Origin: Cedecea neteri NBRC 105707 = ATCC 33855 | GTDB taxonomy: Bacteria; Pseudomonadota; Gammaproteobacteria; Enterobacterales; Enterobacteriaceae | Assembly (NCBI RefSeq): GCF_001571265.1 | Contig: NZ_BCTL01000026.1 | Span: 46,510-110,509 of the forward strand | Length of the DNA stretch: 64,000 bases | Reading direction: 5' to 3' | Part shown: positions 41,636 to 52,575 of the stretch, in pieces | How the letters are laid out: every line of letters starts with the position of its first letter | Position numbering within the stretch: the stretch's first letter is position 1 | Program-made: the position numbers and the translations under genes | Notes under the pieces: generated by a model | Told to the model about the DNA's origin: nothing | The model's input: only the letters and a program-made list of their open reading frames with translations | Databases searched by the model: none

Positions 41636-44068
41636 ATGAGTGTTTCAGCACCAGCAGGGACGCCGGTTCGTCAGCTGCACAAGTTTGGGGGCAGCAGTCT
41701 TGCCGATGTGAAATGTTACCTGCGCGTGGCGGGTATCATGACCGAATATTCCAGACCGGGTGACATGATGGTGGTTTCGGCCGCCGGCAGTACCACTAAC
41801 CAGTTGATTAACTGGCTCAAGCTGAGCCAGAGCGACAGGCTTTCCGCGCATCAGGTGCAGCAAACGCTGCGCCGCTATCAGAGCGATCTTATTAGTGGCC
41901 TGCTTCCGGCGGAAGTGGCCGATGGCCTGATAGCCGGGTTTATTCACGACCTTGAGCGCCTTGCTGTTCTGCTGGACGGCAAAATGACCGATGCCGTTTA
42001 TGCAGAAGTTGTTGGTCATGGGGAAGTCTGGTCGGCGCGTTTGATGGCCGCGGTGCTGAATCATCAGGGCGTAGAAGCCGCCTGGCTGGACGCCCGTGAT
42101 TTTATGCGCGCTGAACGTGCGGCGCAGCCACAGGTTGATGAAGGCCGTTCCTGGCCGCTGCTGCAAAACTTGCTTGCCCAACACCCGAATAAACGCCTGG
42201 TCGTGACCGGCTTCATCTGCAGCAACGAAGCCGGTGAAACCGTCCTGCTGGGGCGTAACGGTTCTGACTATTCAGCTACGCAGATTGGAGCGTTGGCCGG
42301 TGTTTCCCGCGTGACTATCTGGAGCGACGTGGCCGGGGTTTACAGCGCCGACCCGCGTAAGGTTAAAGACGCTTGCCTGCTGCCGCTCCTGCGTCTCGAT
42401 GAAGCCAGCGAGCTGGCTCGTCTCGCCGCGCCGGTACTGCACGCTCGTACATTACAGCCCGTATCCGGAAGCGATATCGACCTGCAACTGCGCTGCAGCT
42501 ACTCGCCAGAGCAAGGCTCGACCCGTATTGAGCGCGTTCTGGCGTCCGGCACGGGTGCCCGCATTGTGACCAGCCATGACGATGTTTGCCTGATCGAGTA
42601 TCAGGTGCCGTCGCATCAGGATTTCAAGCTGGCGCAAAAAGAGCTGGATCTGATTCTCAAGCGCGGTCAGGTGCGTCCGCTGTCGATTGGCGTGCATCCC
42701 GACCGTAATCTGCTGCAGCTTTGCTACACCTCGGAAGTCGCCAACAGCGTGCTGCAACTTCTTCAGGATGCCAGTTTGCAGGGCGAGCTTCGCCTGCGTG
42801 AAGGCCTGGCTCTGGTGGCAATGGTCGGGGCCGGCGTTTGCCGTAACCCGCTGCATAGCCACCGCTTCTGGCAGCAGTTGAAAGATCACCCGGTGGAGTT
42901 TATCTGGCAGTCGGAAGACGGCATTAGCCTGGTGGCCGTGCTGCGCGTAGGCCCAACGGAAAGCCTGATTCAGGGCTTACACAAGTCGCTGTTTCGTGCG
43001 GAGAAGCGTATTGGCCTGATGCTATTCGGCAAAGGCAATATTGGTTCCCGCTGGCTTGAGTTGTTTGCCCGTGAGCAGGAAGTGCTCTCCGCCCGTACCG
43101 GCTTTGAGTTTGTGCTTGCCGGCGTGGTCGATAGCAGCCGTAGCTTGCTGAATTACGAAGGTCTGGACGCCAGCCGCGCGTTGGCCTTCTTCAATGACGA
43201 GGCCGTCCAGCAGGATGAAGAGTCGTTGTTCCTGTGGATGCGCGCTCACCCTTACGATGATTTAGTTGTGCTGGACGTGACCGCCAGCGAGCAGCTCGCC
43301 GATCAATATCTGGACTTCGCCAGCCATGGTTTCCATGTGATCAGCGCCAACAAGCTTGCCGGCGCGGGGAATGGCCAGAAATATCGCCAGATTCGTGATG
43401 CGTTTGAGAAAACGGGCCGCCACTGGCTGTATAACGCCACGGTGGGCGCAGGGCTGCCGGTTAACCATACGGTTCGCGACCTGCGCGACAGCGGCGATGC
43501 CATTTTGGCTATCAGCGGTATTTTCTCGGGGACGCTTTCATGGCTGTTTCTGCAGTTTGACGGCACCGTGCCGTTTACCGAGCTGGTGGATCAAGCCTGG
43601 CAGCAGGGGCTGACCGAGCCGGATCCACGCGTTGATCTTTCCGGTAAAGACGTGATGCGTAAGCTGGTGATCCTTGCCCGCGAAGCGGGTTACGACATCG
43701 AGCCGGATCAGGTTCGGGTGGAATCTCTGGTACCTTCAGGCTGTGAAGGTGGCTCCATCGACCACTTCTTTGAAAATGGCGATGAGCTGAACGAGCAAAT
43801 GCTGCAACGGCTGGAAGCCGCGCAGGAAATGGGGCTGGTGCTGCGTTATGTGGCCCGGTTTGATGCGAACGGTAAGGCGCGCGTAGGGGTCGAAGCCGTG
43901 CGGGCTGAACATCCGCTTGCCGCTCTGCTGCCGTGTGACAACGTCTTCGCGATTGAAAGCCGCTGGTACCGTGATAACCCGCTGGTGATCCGCGGGCCTG
44001 GCGCCGGTCGTGATGTTACCGCCGGTGCCATCCAGTCCGATCTGAACCGCCTGGCGCAGCTGCTGTAG
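41636..44068 (+). CDS. metL: Bifunctional aspartokinase II / homoserine dehydrogenase II
   Basis: Catalyses the first and third steps from aspartate to homoserine for methionine. 810 residues. N-terminal aspartokinase has KFGGSSLADV near residue 16. The C-terminal homoserine dehydrogenase starts near 460 with the NAD(P) loop FGKGNIGSRW and has the ISGIFSGTLSW and GKDVMRKLVIL motifs. Cotranscribed with metB and repressed by methionine through MetJ. Confidence 0.97.
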   Translation: MSVSAPAGTPVRQLHKFGGSSLADVKCYLRVAGIMTEYSRPGDMMVVSAAGSTTNQLINWLKLSQSDRLSAHQVQQTLRRYQSDLISGLLPAEVADGLIAGFIHDLERLAVLLDGKMTDAVYAEVVGHGEVWSARLMAAVLNHQGVEAAWLDARDFMRAERAAQPQVDEGRSWPLLQNLLAQHPNKRLVVTGFICSNEAGETVLLGRNGSDYSATQIGALAGVSRVTIWSDVAGVYSADPRKVKDACLLPLLRLDEASELARLAAPVLHARTLQPVSGSDIDLQLRCSYSPEQGSTRIERVLASGTGARIVTSHDDVCLIEYQVPSHQDFKLAQKELDLILKRGQVRPLSIGVHPDRNLLQLCYTSEVANSVLQLLQDASLQGELRLREGLALVAMVGAGVCRNPLHSHRFWQQLKDHPVEFIWQSEDGISLVAVLRVGPTESLIQGLHKSLFRAEKRIGLMLFGKGNIGSRWLELFAREQEVLSARTGFEFVLAGVVDSSRSLLNYEGLDASRALAFFNDEAVQQDEESLFLWMRAHPYDDLVVLDVTASEQLADQYLDFASHGFHVISANKLAGAGNGQKYRQIRDAFEKTGRHWLYNATVGAGLPVNHTVRDLRDSGDAILAISGIFSGTLSWLFLQFDGTVPFTELVDQAWQQGLTEPDPRVDLSGKDVMRKLVILAREAGYDIEPDQVRVESLVPSGCEGGSIDHFFENGDELNEQMLQRLEAAQEMGLVLRYVARFDANGKARVGVEAVRAEHPLAALLPCDNVFAIESRWYRDNPLVIRGPGAGRDVTAGAIQSDLNRLAQLL

Positions 44069-44226
44069 TTTCTTTCCCGCACTCTCTTTCTTCGGGAGAG
44101 AGTGCGTTTTCTCGCTCCTCGTTCTCCGCCCGCCCTGAAAAAAATTCATCTTATGTGAGAATTCCTCCACATTTTGTGGTGACATTTTCATTGACGACTC
44201 TCGCCTTTTCGGTCATCTTTCTATCT

Positions 44227-44242
44227 GGACGTCTAAACGTCT
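44227..44242. promoter_or_regulatory. Met boxes upstream of metF
   Basis: Two tandem 8-mers GGACGTCT and AAACGTCT match the MetJ consensus in 6-7 of 8 positions each, 54 bases before the metF start. Confidence 0.85.
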
Positions 44243-44284
44243 GGATAGCAATAAAACGCCACCACACGATAATGATGCGATTGA

Positions 44285-45187
<903 letters not shown>

Positions 45188-45201
45188 ACATTCATTAATT
45201 T

Positions 45202-45238
45202 AAAAAAAAGCCCCGCTCATCTCTGAGCGGGGCTTTTT
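45202..45238. terminator. Bidirectional metF / cptA terminator
   Basis: AAGCCCCGCTCA (45208-45219), TCTC, TGAGCGGGGCTT (45224-45235), with an A-run before and T-run after. Confidence 0.9.
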
Positions 45239-45257
45239 GCTTTATGGGCAAAAGGCG

Positions 45258-46991
45258 TTATTGATTACTGCCGCTATCACCGTAAGGCAGCGAGTCATAA
45301 TCCCGCAGCGCGTTTTTCTCATACGGATTGCCAATCCAGCGGGTCGCTTCGACAAACTGCGGGCTGGCGATGGCTCGTGTCGCGTCGTAGCCGTCATAGC
45401 TTAAGCCAGCCAAATCAGACCAGGTATGAATCAGTTCTGAGCTGCTGTACTTGCGGTTTATATCTCCCGAGAAGTCACGCGGGTGGGCTTGCTGCCAGGT
45501 CGGTGACGTCCAGACGATAAACGGTATGGTGTACATATGGCGCGTAGGGTTGTTTTCGTTCCGCCCCTGAGTCTGATGCGGCGGTGTGTCGTAAACCTCT
45601 TCCCCGTGATCGGAGAAATAAAGCAAGAAGCCGTTAGGATCGCTGGCCTTGTAGTCTTTGATCAGCGTGGAAACCACGTGGTCATTAAACAGGTTGGCGT
45701 TATCGTAGCTGTTGTAGGCTTCTTGCTGATCTTTGGTTAACCCTGCAGGTAAATCGTCAGTTTTGCCATCAAATTTGTTCCAGTTTTCCGGGTAGCGGAA
45801 GTCGTAACGAATATGCGTGCCGAGCAGATGCACGATAATGAATTTCTTCGGTGCAGGGTCGGCCAGAACCTCTTTAAACGGCGCGAGGACGTTAGTGTCG
45901 TATTCGCGCGCGCTCTGGGTACGCTGCTGGTTCATATAATATTGTTTGTCGGTCTGTTTCGAGAATACGGCCAGCATGGTGTTGCGTTCCGTCATGGTCT
46001 GCTGGTTGGTGATCCAGAATGTTTTGTACCCGGCCTGCTTCATCAGATTCATCAGCGAAGGCTTAGTCAGGTAGAGGTCCGGATCCTTCTCGTCTGCAAA
46101 CGTCAGCGCCTGCTGCAGAATTTCAATGGTGTAAGGACGCGAAGTGACGACGTTATTAAACACCGTCATTTGCGGGTCAGTTTTATGCAGCTCATCCAGT
46201 TCCGGCGTTGTCTGGCGGTGGTAGCCGTAAAGGCTCATGCGACCACGCTGAGTTGACTCACCAATAACCAGCACCAAAGTGCGCGGCGCGTTACCGGAGG
46301 CGTCTTTCAGGTTAGCCAAAGGCGGCAGCGCATTGTTGGACGTTAGCAGGTTATTCAGGCTGTCCAACTGCTGGCGATATTCGGTATAGGCAACGATAAA
46401 CTGCCACGGAGCAGCAGGCTCAAGGCGATAAGAAATGCTGGAGAATGACTCCCCGATGCTGCGTTTGTTGATGAGCCATTCTTTGCCTACCGGGTTCAGC
46501 ACCAGGCCAAACAGAATGGCGAATGAAACCAGCCAGCGCCACGGGTTTGGAATATAAACCGGGCGCAGACGTGTCCAAAGAAAGATGGCTACTAACGTAT
46601 AGGCAAGCGTAATCAACAGCAGTTTCAGGCTGAAATACTGGCTCAGATATTCGCTGGCTTCGTTGGCGTTTGTTTCGAACATCACAAACAGAACGCTTTG
46701 TGAGAATTCCTGCCCGTAAACAACGTAATAACCCAGGGCGGCTATAGAGGCGGCCCAAAGGATAACGCCGATGACGGCGGCAATAATGCGCGTACGTTGC
46801 GGGAACAGAAATACCGGAATAAACCACAGAGAACTAAACAGTAAAGAGTCTCGCAGCCCCGTGGTACCGCTGTAGCCTGTCGTTAATATGGCAATCTGCA
46901 AAACTGAGGAAAAATACCAAAAGTAGAGTAAAACCCATCCAAGGGCTTTAATGCTGAACTTGCGTTCAGACTGGTTGGTTTTGAAGTGCAT
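45258..46991 (-). CDS. cptA: LPS core phosphoethanolamine transferase CptA
   Basis: Inner-membrane enzyme that transfers phosphoethanolamine from phosphatidylethanolamine to heptose I of the LPS core. 577 residues, as in E. coli and Salmonella. Four or five N-terminal helices (to about residue 170) are followed by a periplasmic alkaline phosphatase-like sulfatase domain. The catalytic Thr is in GESTQRGRMSLYGY, and metal ligands lie in SDHGEEVYD and the HLLGTH region. A PmrA-like box lies about 50 bases upstream of the start, consistent with the PmrA control known for Salmonella cptA. It modifies the product of the waa genes at the start of this window. Confidence 0.93.
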   Translation of the reverse strand: MHFKTNQSERKFSIKALGWVLLYFWYFSSVLQIAILTTGYSGTTGLRDSLLFSSLWFIPVFLFPQRTRIIAAVIGVILWAASIAALGYYVVYGQEFSQSVLFVMFETNANEASEYLSQYFSLKLLLITLAYTLVAIFLWTRLRPVYIPNPWRWLVSFAILFGLVLNPVGKEWLINKRSIGESFSSISYRLEPAAPWQFIVAYTEYRQQLDSLNNLLTSNNALPPLANLKDASGNAPRTLVLVIGESTQRGRMSLYGYHRQTTPELDELHKTDPQMTVFNNVVTSRPYTIEILQQALTFADEKDPDLYLTKPSLMNLMKQAGYKTFWITNQQTMTERNTMLAVFSKQTDKQYYMNQQRTQSAREYDTNVLAPFKEVLADPAPKKFIIVHLLGTHIRYDFRYPENWNKFDGKTDDLPAGLTKDQQEAYNSYDNANLFNDHVVSTLIKDYKASDPNGFLLYFSDHGEEVYDTPPHQTQGRNENNPTRHMYTIPFIVWTSPTWQQAHPRDFSGDINRKYSSSELIHTWSDLAGLSYDGYDATRAIASPQFVEATRWIGNPYEKNALRDYDSLPYGDSGSNQ

Positions 46992-47037
46992 ACTTATGCC
47001 TGTGCTATTAAATTATCATTAACCGTAATGAGAAAAC

Positions 47038-47054
47038 CTTAAGTAAGCCTTAGT
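47038..47054 (-). promoter_or_regulatory. PmrA (BasR)-like box upstream of cptA
   Basis: CTTAAG-N5-CTTAGT on the plus strand (ACTAAG-N5-CTTAAG toward cptA). The PmrA consensus is two YTTAAK half sites with a 5-base gap. One half is perfect, the other matches 4 of 6. Confidence 0.5.
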
Positions 47055-47082
47055 TATGAACGCTACGGTGGCTGTACTCACG

Positions 47083-47112
47083 AAAAAAGCCACCCATTAT
47101 TGGGTGACTTTT
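47083..47112 (-). terminator. Orphan Rho-independent terminator between ppc and cptA
   Basis: CACCCA (47091-47096) pairs with TGGGTG (47101-47106); beyond one mismatch the AAAAG/CTTTT ends also pair. Six A on the plus strand give the minus-strand T-run. It does not belong to ppc, which has its own terminator 170 bases before. Confidence 0.65.
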
Positions 47113-47275
47113 GCGCACAATATAGAAAATCTGTCGGAACAATGACAGCGTAATTTTAGGCTTGTTCCGGGGATATTTATGCTGCCAATACTTTTGGTTT
47201 GTTGTTGTTTATTTGTTGAAGATGGCGAGGGGAATAACCGTGTTAAGCACAGTGAATGATGATGAGCGATTTCAT
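47084..47275 (-). ncRNA. Candidate small RNA (unproven)
   Basis: The minus-strand interval between the ppc terminator and a second minus-strand terminator contains an 8-base inverted repeat (CGGAACAA at 47135-47142, TTGTTCCG at 47162-47169) and no good protein frame. A transcript starting in between and ending at 47083 is the simplest reason for the second terminator. No convincing promoter pair could be fixed, so the 5' end is a guess. The alternative is a back-up terminator for ppc. Confidence 0.3.
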
Positions 47276-47287
47276 TAGCCAGAAACA

Positions 47288-47313
47288 AAAGCCCCCGCAT
47301 TTGCGGGGGCTTT
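47288..47313 (-). terminator. ppc terminator
   Basis: AAAGCCCCCGCA (47288-47299), TT, TGCGGGGGCTTT (47302-47313). Strong 12-pair stem; minus-strand tail TTTTGTTTCT. Confidence 0.9.
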
Positions 47314-47329
47314 GGCGAAACTAAAAATA

Positions 47330-49981
47330 TTAGCCAGTATTACGCATTCCGGCGGCAACGCCGGCTATGGTGACCATCAGGGCTTGCTCTACGCGGGCAT
47401 CAGGCGCTTCGCCTTTCTCTTCCGACTGGCGTGAGCGGTGCAACAGCTCGGCCTGCAGGACGTTCAGCGGATCGGTATAGATATTACGCAGGGTAATAGA
47501 CTCGGCAATCCACGGTAAATCTTCCATCAGGTGCGAGTCGTTGGCGATATCCAACACGACTTTGATGTCTGCTTCCAACTGGTCACGCAGCTGTTTACCC
47601 AGTTTCCACAGCTCGGGCTTCACCAGGCGCTGATCGTAGTATTCCGCCAGCCAAAGGTCGGCTTTCGCAAACACCATCTCCAGCATACCGAGGCGAGTGG
47701 AGAAGAACGGCCAGTCGCGGCACATTGTTTCCAGTTCGCTTTGCTTGCCTTCTTCCACGACTTTTTGCAGAGCCGCGCCCGCGCCCAGCCAGGCCGGCAG
47801 CATCAGGCGGTTCTGGGTCCATGCGAAGATCCACGGAATCGCACGTAAAGATTCTACCCCACCGTTTGGACGGCGTTTCGCCGGGCGGGAACCCAACGGC
47901 AGTTTGCCCAATTCCAGCTCCGGCGTAGCGGAACGGAAATACGGCACGAAGTCTTTGTTCTCCCGAATATAGCCGCGGTACATCTCGCACGATGTCGCGG
48001 AAAGTGAGTTCATGATCTGAATCCACTCTTTCTTCGGCTCCGGCGGCGGCAGCAGGTTAGCTTCAAGGATCGCGCTGGTGTAAAGCGACAGGCTGCTGAT
48101 GGTGATTTCCGGCAGGCCGTATTTAAAGCGAATCATCTCGCCTTGCTCGGTTACGCGCAGGCCGCCTTTCAGGCTGCCCGGTGGCTGAGAAAGCAGGGCC
48201 GCGTGCGCTGGTGCACCGCCACGGCCGATGGAGCCGCCGCGACCGTGGAACAGCGTCAGGGCGATACCGGCTTTCTCACAGGTTTTAATCAGCGCATCCT
48301 GCGCTTCGTACTGCGCCCAGGATGCGGCCATTACGCCCGCGTCTTTCGCCGAGTCGGAATAGCCAATCATCACCATCTGTTTGCCCTGGATAAAGCCACG
48401 GTACCAGTCGATGTTCAGCAACTGGGTCATGACGTCGTCGGCGTTATTCAGGTCGTCGAGGGTTTCAAACAGCGGTGCAACCGGCAGGGCGAAGGTACAG
48501 CCCGCTTCTTTCAGCAGTAGGTGAACGGCCAGCACGTCGGACGGCGTTTTGGCCATCGAAATAACGTAGGCGGCGATAGAGCCACGCGGGGCTTCGGCCA
48601 CCACTTTACAGGTTTCCAGCACTTCGCGGGTTTCTTCGCTTGGCTCCCACTGGCGGGGCAGCAGGGGACGCTTGGAGTTCAGTTCGCGGATCAGGAAGGC
48701 TTGCTTATCAGCCTCTGACCAGCTTTCGTAGTCGCCGATGCCAATGTAGCGGGTCATTTCGCCCAGCGCTTCGCTGTGGCGGGTGCTTTCCTGGCGAATA
48801 TCAATACGTACCAGCGGCACGCCGAAGCATTTCACGCGGCGCAGGGTATCCAGCAACTGCCCGTTAGCGATGATGCCCATGCCGCAGGCCTGCAGGGATT
48901 GATAACAGGCGTATAGCGGATCCCAAAGCTGCTCGTTTTGAATGAGCAGACCTTCCGGCTTTGGAAGGCGCTGGCCTTTCAGACGGGCCTCAAGCCAGGC
49001 CTGAGTGGCGAGCAGCTGCTGGCGCAGGCCTTTCATGATGTGGCGGTAAGGTTCCTGCCCGGCGTCTGGTCCTGCCAGTTCGCTAAGCTCTGCCGTGCAT
49101 TCCACCATCGACAGCTCTGAAACCAGCACCGCGATATCGCGCAGGAACAGGTCAGTGGCTTTCCAGCGGCTGAGCAGCAGGACATGACGGGTGATTTCGG
49201 ACGTGACGTTCGGGTTACCGTCGCGGTCGCCGCCCATCCAGGAGGTAAAGCGTACCGGAACGAAGTCCACCGGCAGCTTATAGTTCAGATTTTCTTCGAG
49301 CTGTTCGTTAAGCTCACGCAGGTAATTTGGCACCCCTTCCCAGAGGCTGTTTTCCACCACCGCGAAGCCCCATTTGGCTTCGTCGACCGGAGAAGGGCGA
49401 TGCTTACGAATTTCGTCGGTATGCCATGCCTGAGCCACTAGCTGACGAAGGCGGCGCATGATCTGGTTGCGCTCGTAGTCGGCGAGATCGCCGTGGTCGA
49501 GTTGCTTCAGGCAGCTGTTCACTTCAACCAGTTTGTGAATCAGGGTGCGGCGAGTGATCTCGGTAGGGTGAGCGGTAAGTACCAGCTCCAGAGAAAGAGA
49601 CTCAACGGCCGCCCGAATGTCCGCTTCGCCGATGCCCGGCTGATCTTTTAGTTTTTGCAGCGTTTTAGCGATAACTTCCGGGTTGCTGACCGCTTCGCCC
49701 GTCGCGGAGATGCTGTGGTATTGCTCTGCGGTGTTGGCAAGATTAAGGAACTGGCTAAAAGCACGGGCGACGGGGAGCAGTTCATCATTTGAGAGGTTCT
49801 GCAGCGTGCTCAGCAGCTCCTGACGATGGGCTTCATTACCGGCGCGGGAGGACTTGGATAACTTACGGATCGTTTCTACGCGGTCGAGAATATTTTCCCC
49901 CAGCGCATCTTTGATGGTATCTCCGAGCAGTTTTCCGAGCATGCTGACATTACTTCGCAAAGCAGAATAGCGTTCGTTCAT
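47330..49981 (-). CDS. ppc: Phosphoenolpyruvate carboxylase
   Basis: Carboxylates PEP to oxaloacetate, the main anaplerotic reaction; activated by acetyl-CoA and inhibited by aspartate. 883 residues from [15 protein letters not shown], equal to E. coli; an in-frame codon five residues earlier is not used. Catalytic motifs LVLTAHPTE near residue 132, [10 protein letters not shown] near 540 and the Gly-rich loop [12 protein letters not shown] near 578. The C-terminal MRNTG is invariant. Confidence 0.98.
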   Translation of the reverse strand: MNERYSALRSNVSMLGKLLGDTIKDALGENILDRVETIRKLSKSSRAGNEAHRQELLSTLQNLSNDELLPVARAFSQFLNLANTAEQYHSISATGEAVSNPEVIAKTLQKLKDQPGIGEADIRAAVESLSLELVLTAHPTEITRRTLIHKLVEVNSCLKQLDHGDLADYERNQIMRRLRQLVAQAWHTDEIRKHRPSPVDEAKWGFAVVENSLWEGVPNYLRELNEQLEENLNYKLPVDFVPVRFTSWMGGDRDGNPNVTSEITRHVLLLSRWKATDLFLRDIAVLVSELSMVECTAELSELAGPDAGQEPYRHIMKGLRQQLLATQAWLEARLKGQRLPKPEGLLIQNEQLWDPLYACYQSLQACGMGIIANGQLLDTLRRVKCFGVPLVRIDIRQESTRHSEALGEMTRYIGIGDYESWSEADKQAFLIRELNSKRPLLPRQWEPSEETREVLETCKVVAEAPRGSIAAYVISMAKTPSDVLAVHLLLKEAGCTFALPVAPLFETLDDLNNADDVMTQLLNIDWYRGFIQGKQMVMIGYSDSAKDAGVMAASWAQYEAQDALIKTCEKAGIALTLFHGRGGSIGRGGAPAHAALLSQPPGSLKGGLRVTEQGEMIRFKYGLPEITISSLSLYTSAILEANLLPPPEPKKEWIQIMNSLSATSCEMYRGYIRENKDFVPYFRSATPELELGKLPLGSRPAKRRPNGGVESLRAIPWIFAWTQNRLMLPAWLGAGAALQKVVEEGKQSELETMCRDWPFFSTRLGMLEMVFAKADLWLAEYYDQRLVKPELWKLGKQLRDQLEADIKVVLDIANDSHLMEDLPWIAESITLRNIYTDPLNVLQAELLHRSRQSEEKGEAPDARVEQALMVTIAGVAAGMRNTG

Positions 49982-50181
49982 ATGACTCCAGCCCAATCTA
50001 TTATGTAACTTAATTTCACCCGTGAAGGTTCAACACCGCCTTTTATAAAGCCACGTCATAAACCATTCGTCAATTGCTACGAAATCGTTTCAGCAAACGA
50101 GGAAATGACGCGAATTTATGAAATTTAATTACCAACTTCGCTCATAAGCATTTCTTATAAGAATAGCGATTATTCCAGATT

Positions 50182-50204
50182 AAAAAGGGGGTAAAACCCC
50201 CTTT
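50182..50204 (-). terminator. argE terminator
   Basis: AAAGGGGG (50184-50191), TAAAA, CCCCCTTT (50197-50204); minus-strand T-run from A 50182-50186. Confidence 0.85.
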
Positions 50205-50216
50205 CACCGCGATTAA

Positions 50217-51368
50217 TCAATGCCAACAAAAATGATGTACTACCTGAGTAATTAACTCCCGAGTTGGCTTGATAAAGCGGGTATCAATGTATTCATCCGG
50301 CTGGTGCGCCTGGTTGATGGAGCCAGGGCCAAGAACCAGCGTTGGGCATACGGTCTGGATAAACGGCGCTTCGGTGCAGTAGTTCACCACTTCCGTTTGC
50401 GCGCCGAGCAGCTTCTCAACGACCTGCACGAGCTGGTGGTCCGGCGGGCATTCGTAGCCTGGAATCGGCGGATGCAGTTCAGAGACCGTCAGGCGGCCAG
50501 GCCAGCGCTGGCTTACGGGTTCTAATGCTTCAGTCAGTAAACCGTTCAGATCGTTTAATGTCATGCCCGGCAGCGGGCGAATGTCCATGTGAAGTTCGCA
50601 ACATGCACAAATGCGGTTTGCCGCGTCGCCGCCGTTGATATGACCCAGGTTAAGGGTCGGATACGGCACGGTGAAGGCATCATGGTGATAGCGATCTTTC
50701 AGGGTATTGCGCAGCGTGAGGATATGGCCGATGGCATCGTGCATCAGTTCAATGGCGTTGACGCCGCGCGCGGGATCGCTCGAGTGGCCGGACTGCCCGA
50801 GAATACGAATGGCGTTCGACAAGTGGCCTTTATGCGCGCGCACCGGTTGTAACGATGTTGGCTCACCGATGATCGCGCAGTCCGGACGTAACGAGGTTGT
50901 TTCAGAGAAATAGCGTGCCCCTGCCATGGTGGTCTCTTCATCGGCGGTGGCCAGAATATAGAGCGGCTTTTTCAGGGTTGTCACATCCACGTCGCGCAGC
51001 GCATCCAGAATGAACGCGAAGAATCCTTTCATATCGGCAGTACCCAGGCCGTAAAGCTTGTTGTCGTGCTCGGCCAGGGTAAACGGGTCCCGCGTCCAGC
51101 GGCCATCGTCAAACGGCACGGTGTCGGTATGCCCCGCCAGCAGCAGGCCGCCAGCGCCCTGGCCGCTGCTCGCCAGCATATTGAATTTATTGCGTGTCCC
51201 CGGAACGGGCTGAATTTCAACGTTAAAACCGAGGTCGCGGAACCAGCCGGCCAGTAAATTGATTAAAGACTCATTGCTTTGATCCAGCGCGCTGTCGGTG
51301 GCGCTGATGGAAGGTGTCGCGATCAGGGCGCGGTAGATCTCGATAAAAGGCGGTAATTTCATCTTCAC
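50217..51368 (-). CDS. argE: Acetylornithine deacetylase
   Basis: Zinc hydrolase releasing ornithine from N-acetylornithine, fifth arginine step. M20 family, 383 residues. Metal ligands lie in [10 protein letters not shown] near residue 80, [17 protein letters not shown] and EPTSLQP. Divergent from argC; a pair of ARG boxes lies between, so both directions are repressed by ArgR with arginine. Confidence 0.97.
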   Translation of the reverse strand: MKMKLPPFIEIYRALIATPSISATDSALDQSNESLINLLAGWFRDLGFNVEIQPVPGTRNKFNMLASSGQGAGGLLLAGHTDTVPFDDGRWTRDPFTLAEHDNKLYGLGTADMKGFFAFILDALRDVDVTTLKKPLYILATADEETTMAGARYFSETTSLRPDCAIIGEPTSLQPVRAHKGHLSNAIRILGQSGHSSDPARGVNAIELMHDAIGHILTLRNTLKDRYHHDAFTVPYPTLNLGHINGGDAANRICACCELHMDIRPLPGMTLNDLNGLLTEALEPVSQRWPGRLTVSELHPPIPGYECPPDHQLVQVVEKLLGAQTEVVNYCTEAPFIQTVCPTLVLGPGSINQAHQPDEYIDTRFIKPTRELITQVVHHFCWH

Positions 51369-51395
51369 TGTTGACAGGCCTTAGGTTAGGATAGT

Positions 51396-51434
51396 ATCAA
51401 TATTCATGCATTAATTATGAATAAAAATACAATA
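51396..51434. promoter_or_regulatory. ARG boxes (ArgR operator) between argE and argC
   Basis: Two 18-base ARG boxes, 51396-51413 and 51417-51434, 3 bases apart, nearly the same as the E. coli argE-argCBH operator and close to WNTGAATNNNNATTCANW. Confidence 0.88.
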
Positions 51435-51554
51435 ACGTTGAGCGTAAAGGAACAGTTAAGCGTTCCGGTGAATAAAAAACCACGCTAACGGACGTGGGTG
51501 AAAGCGTCAGGCTGGCACTCTGAGCAGACCGAAAAGACAAGGTGAACGACCCAG

Positions 51555-52559
51555 ATGTTGAATACGCTGATTGTGGGTGCAAGCGGTTATGCAGGCGCAG
51601 AGCTTGTAAGCTATTTGAATCGCCATCCTGATATGAACATAACCGCTTTGACGGTTTCAGCGCAAAGTTCAGATGCAGGAAAATTGATATCTGATTTGCA
51701 TCCGCAGTTAAAGGGTATTGTTGATCTGCCGCTGCAGGCGATGTCGGACATCAGCGAGTTCAGCGAAGGCGTGGATGTGGTGTTCCTCGCCACTGCCCAC
51801 GAAGTCAGCCACGACCTGGCCCCGCAGTTCCTGGCGGCAGGCCGCGTAGTGATCGATCTTTCCGGCGCGTTTCGCGTTAACGATCCGGCGTTTTATGAAC
51901 GTTATTACGGTTTTACCCATCAACATCCTGAGCTGCTGGAAAAGGCGGTTTATGGCCTGGCAGAGTGGCAGGCCGATAAGCTGAAAGAGAGCAATTTAAT
52001 TGCGGTGCCGGGATGTTATCCGACGGCGTCTCAGTTGGCGCTGAAGCCGCTGATCGACGCCGATCTGCTGGATTTGAGCCAGTGGCCGGTGATCAACGCT
52101 ACCAGCGGCGTCAGCGGTGCCGGGCGCAAGGCGGCGATTTCCAACAGCTTCTGCGAAGTCAGCCTCCAACCTTACGGTGTATTTAATCATCGTCATCAGC
52201 CAGAAATCGCCACCCATCTTGGCGCGCCGGTCATTTTTACCCCGCACCTCGGCAATTTCACACGCGGCATTCTGGCGACCATTACCTGCCGCCTGAAGGC
52301 TGGCGTCACGCAGCAGAAAATTGCGGAGACGTTTAACCAGGCCTATGGCGACAAGCCGCTGGTTCGCCTGTACGAAAAAGGCGTACCGGCGCTGAAAAAT
52401 GTGGTTGGTCTGCCGTTCTGTGACATTGGTTTTGCCGTACAGGATGAGCACCTGATTATCGTTGCCACCGAGGACAACCTGCTGAAAGGTGCCGCGGCGC
52501 AGGCAGTACAGTGTCTTAATATTCGTTTTGGCTTCGCCGAAACGCAGTCCCTTATTTAA
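51555..52559 (+). CDS. argC: N-acetyl-gamma-glutamyl-phosphate reductase
   Basis: NADPH-dependent reduction of N-acetylglutamyl phosphate, third arginine step. 334 residues. Nucleotide loop [10 protein letters not shown] near residue 8 and active-site Cys in [10 protein letters not shown] near 154. First gene of argCBGH; 16 bases before argB. Confidence 0.97.
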   Translation: MLNTLIVGASGYAGAELVSYLNRHPDMNITALTVSAQSSDAGKLISDLHPQLKGIVDLPLQAMSDISEFSEGVDVVFLATAHEVSHDLAPQFLAAGRVVIDLSGAFRVNDPAFYERYYGFTHQHPELLEKAVYGLAEWQADKLKESNLIAVPGCYPTASQLALKPLIDADLLDLSQWPVINATSGVSGAGRKAAISNSFCEVSLQPYGVFNHRHQPEIATHLGAPVIFTPHLGNFTRGILATITCRLKAGVTQQKIAETFNQAYGDKPLVRLYEKGVPALKNVVGLPFCDIGFAVQDEHLIIVATEDNLLKGAAAQAVQCLNIRFGFAETQSLI

Positions 52560-52575
52560 CCGTCTGTCAGGTGAA

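Larger units (their letters stand above)
46992..47329. other. cptA-ppc intergenic region
   Basis: 338 bases with no convincing protein gene. From cptA outwards it holds the cptA leader, a PmrA-like box (47038-47054), a terminator-like hairpin (47083-47112), an 8-base inverted repeat (47135-47169), an AT-rich part, and the ppc terminator (47288-47313). An open frame on the minus strand (47097-47300) begins inside the ppc terminator and has no recognisable product. Confidence 0.6.

Noticed and set aside
47097..47300. 67-residue frame between ppc and cptA
   Set aside because: Its start lies inside the ppc terminator stem, so it would rarely be transcribed; product is not recognisable. The interval is better viewed as non-coding.
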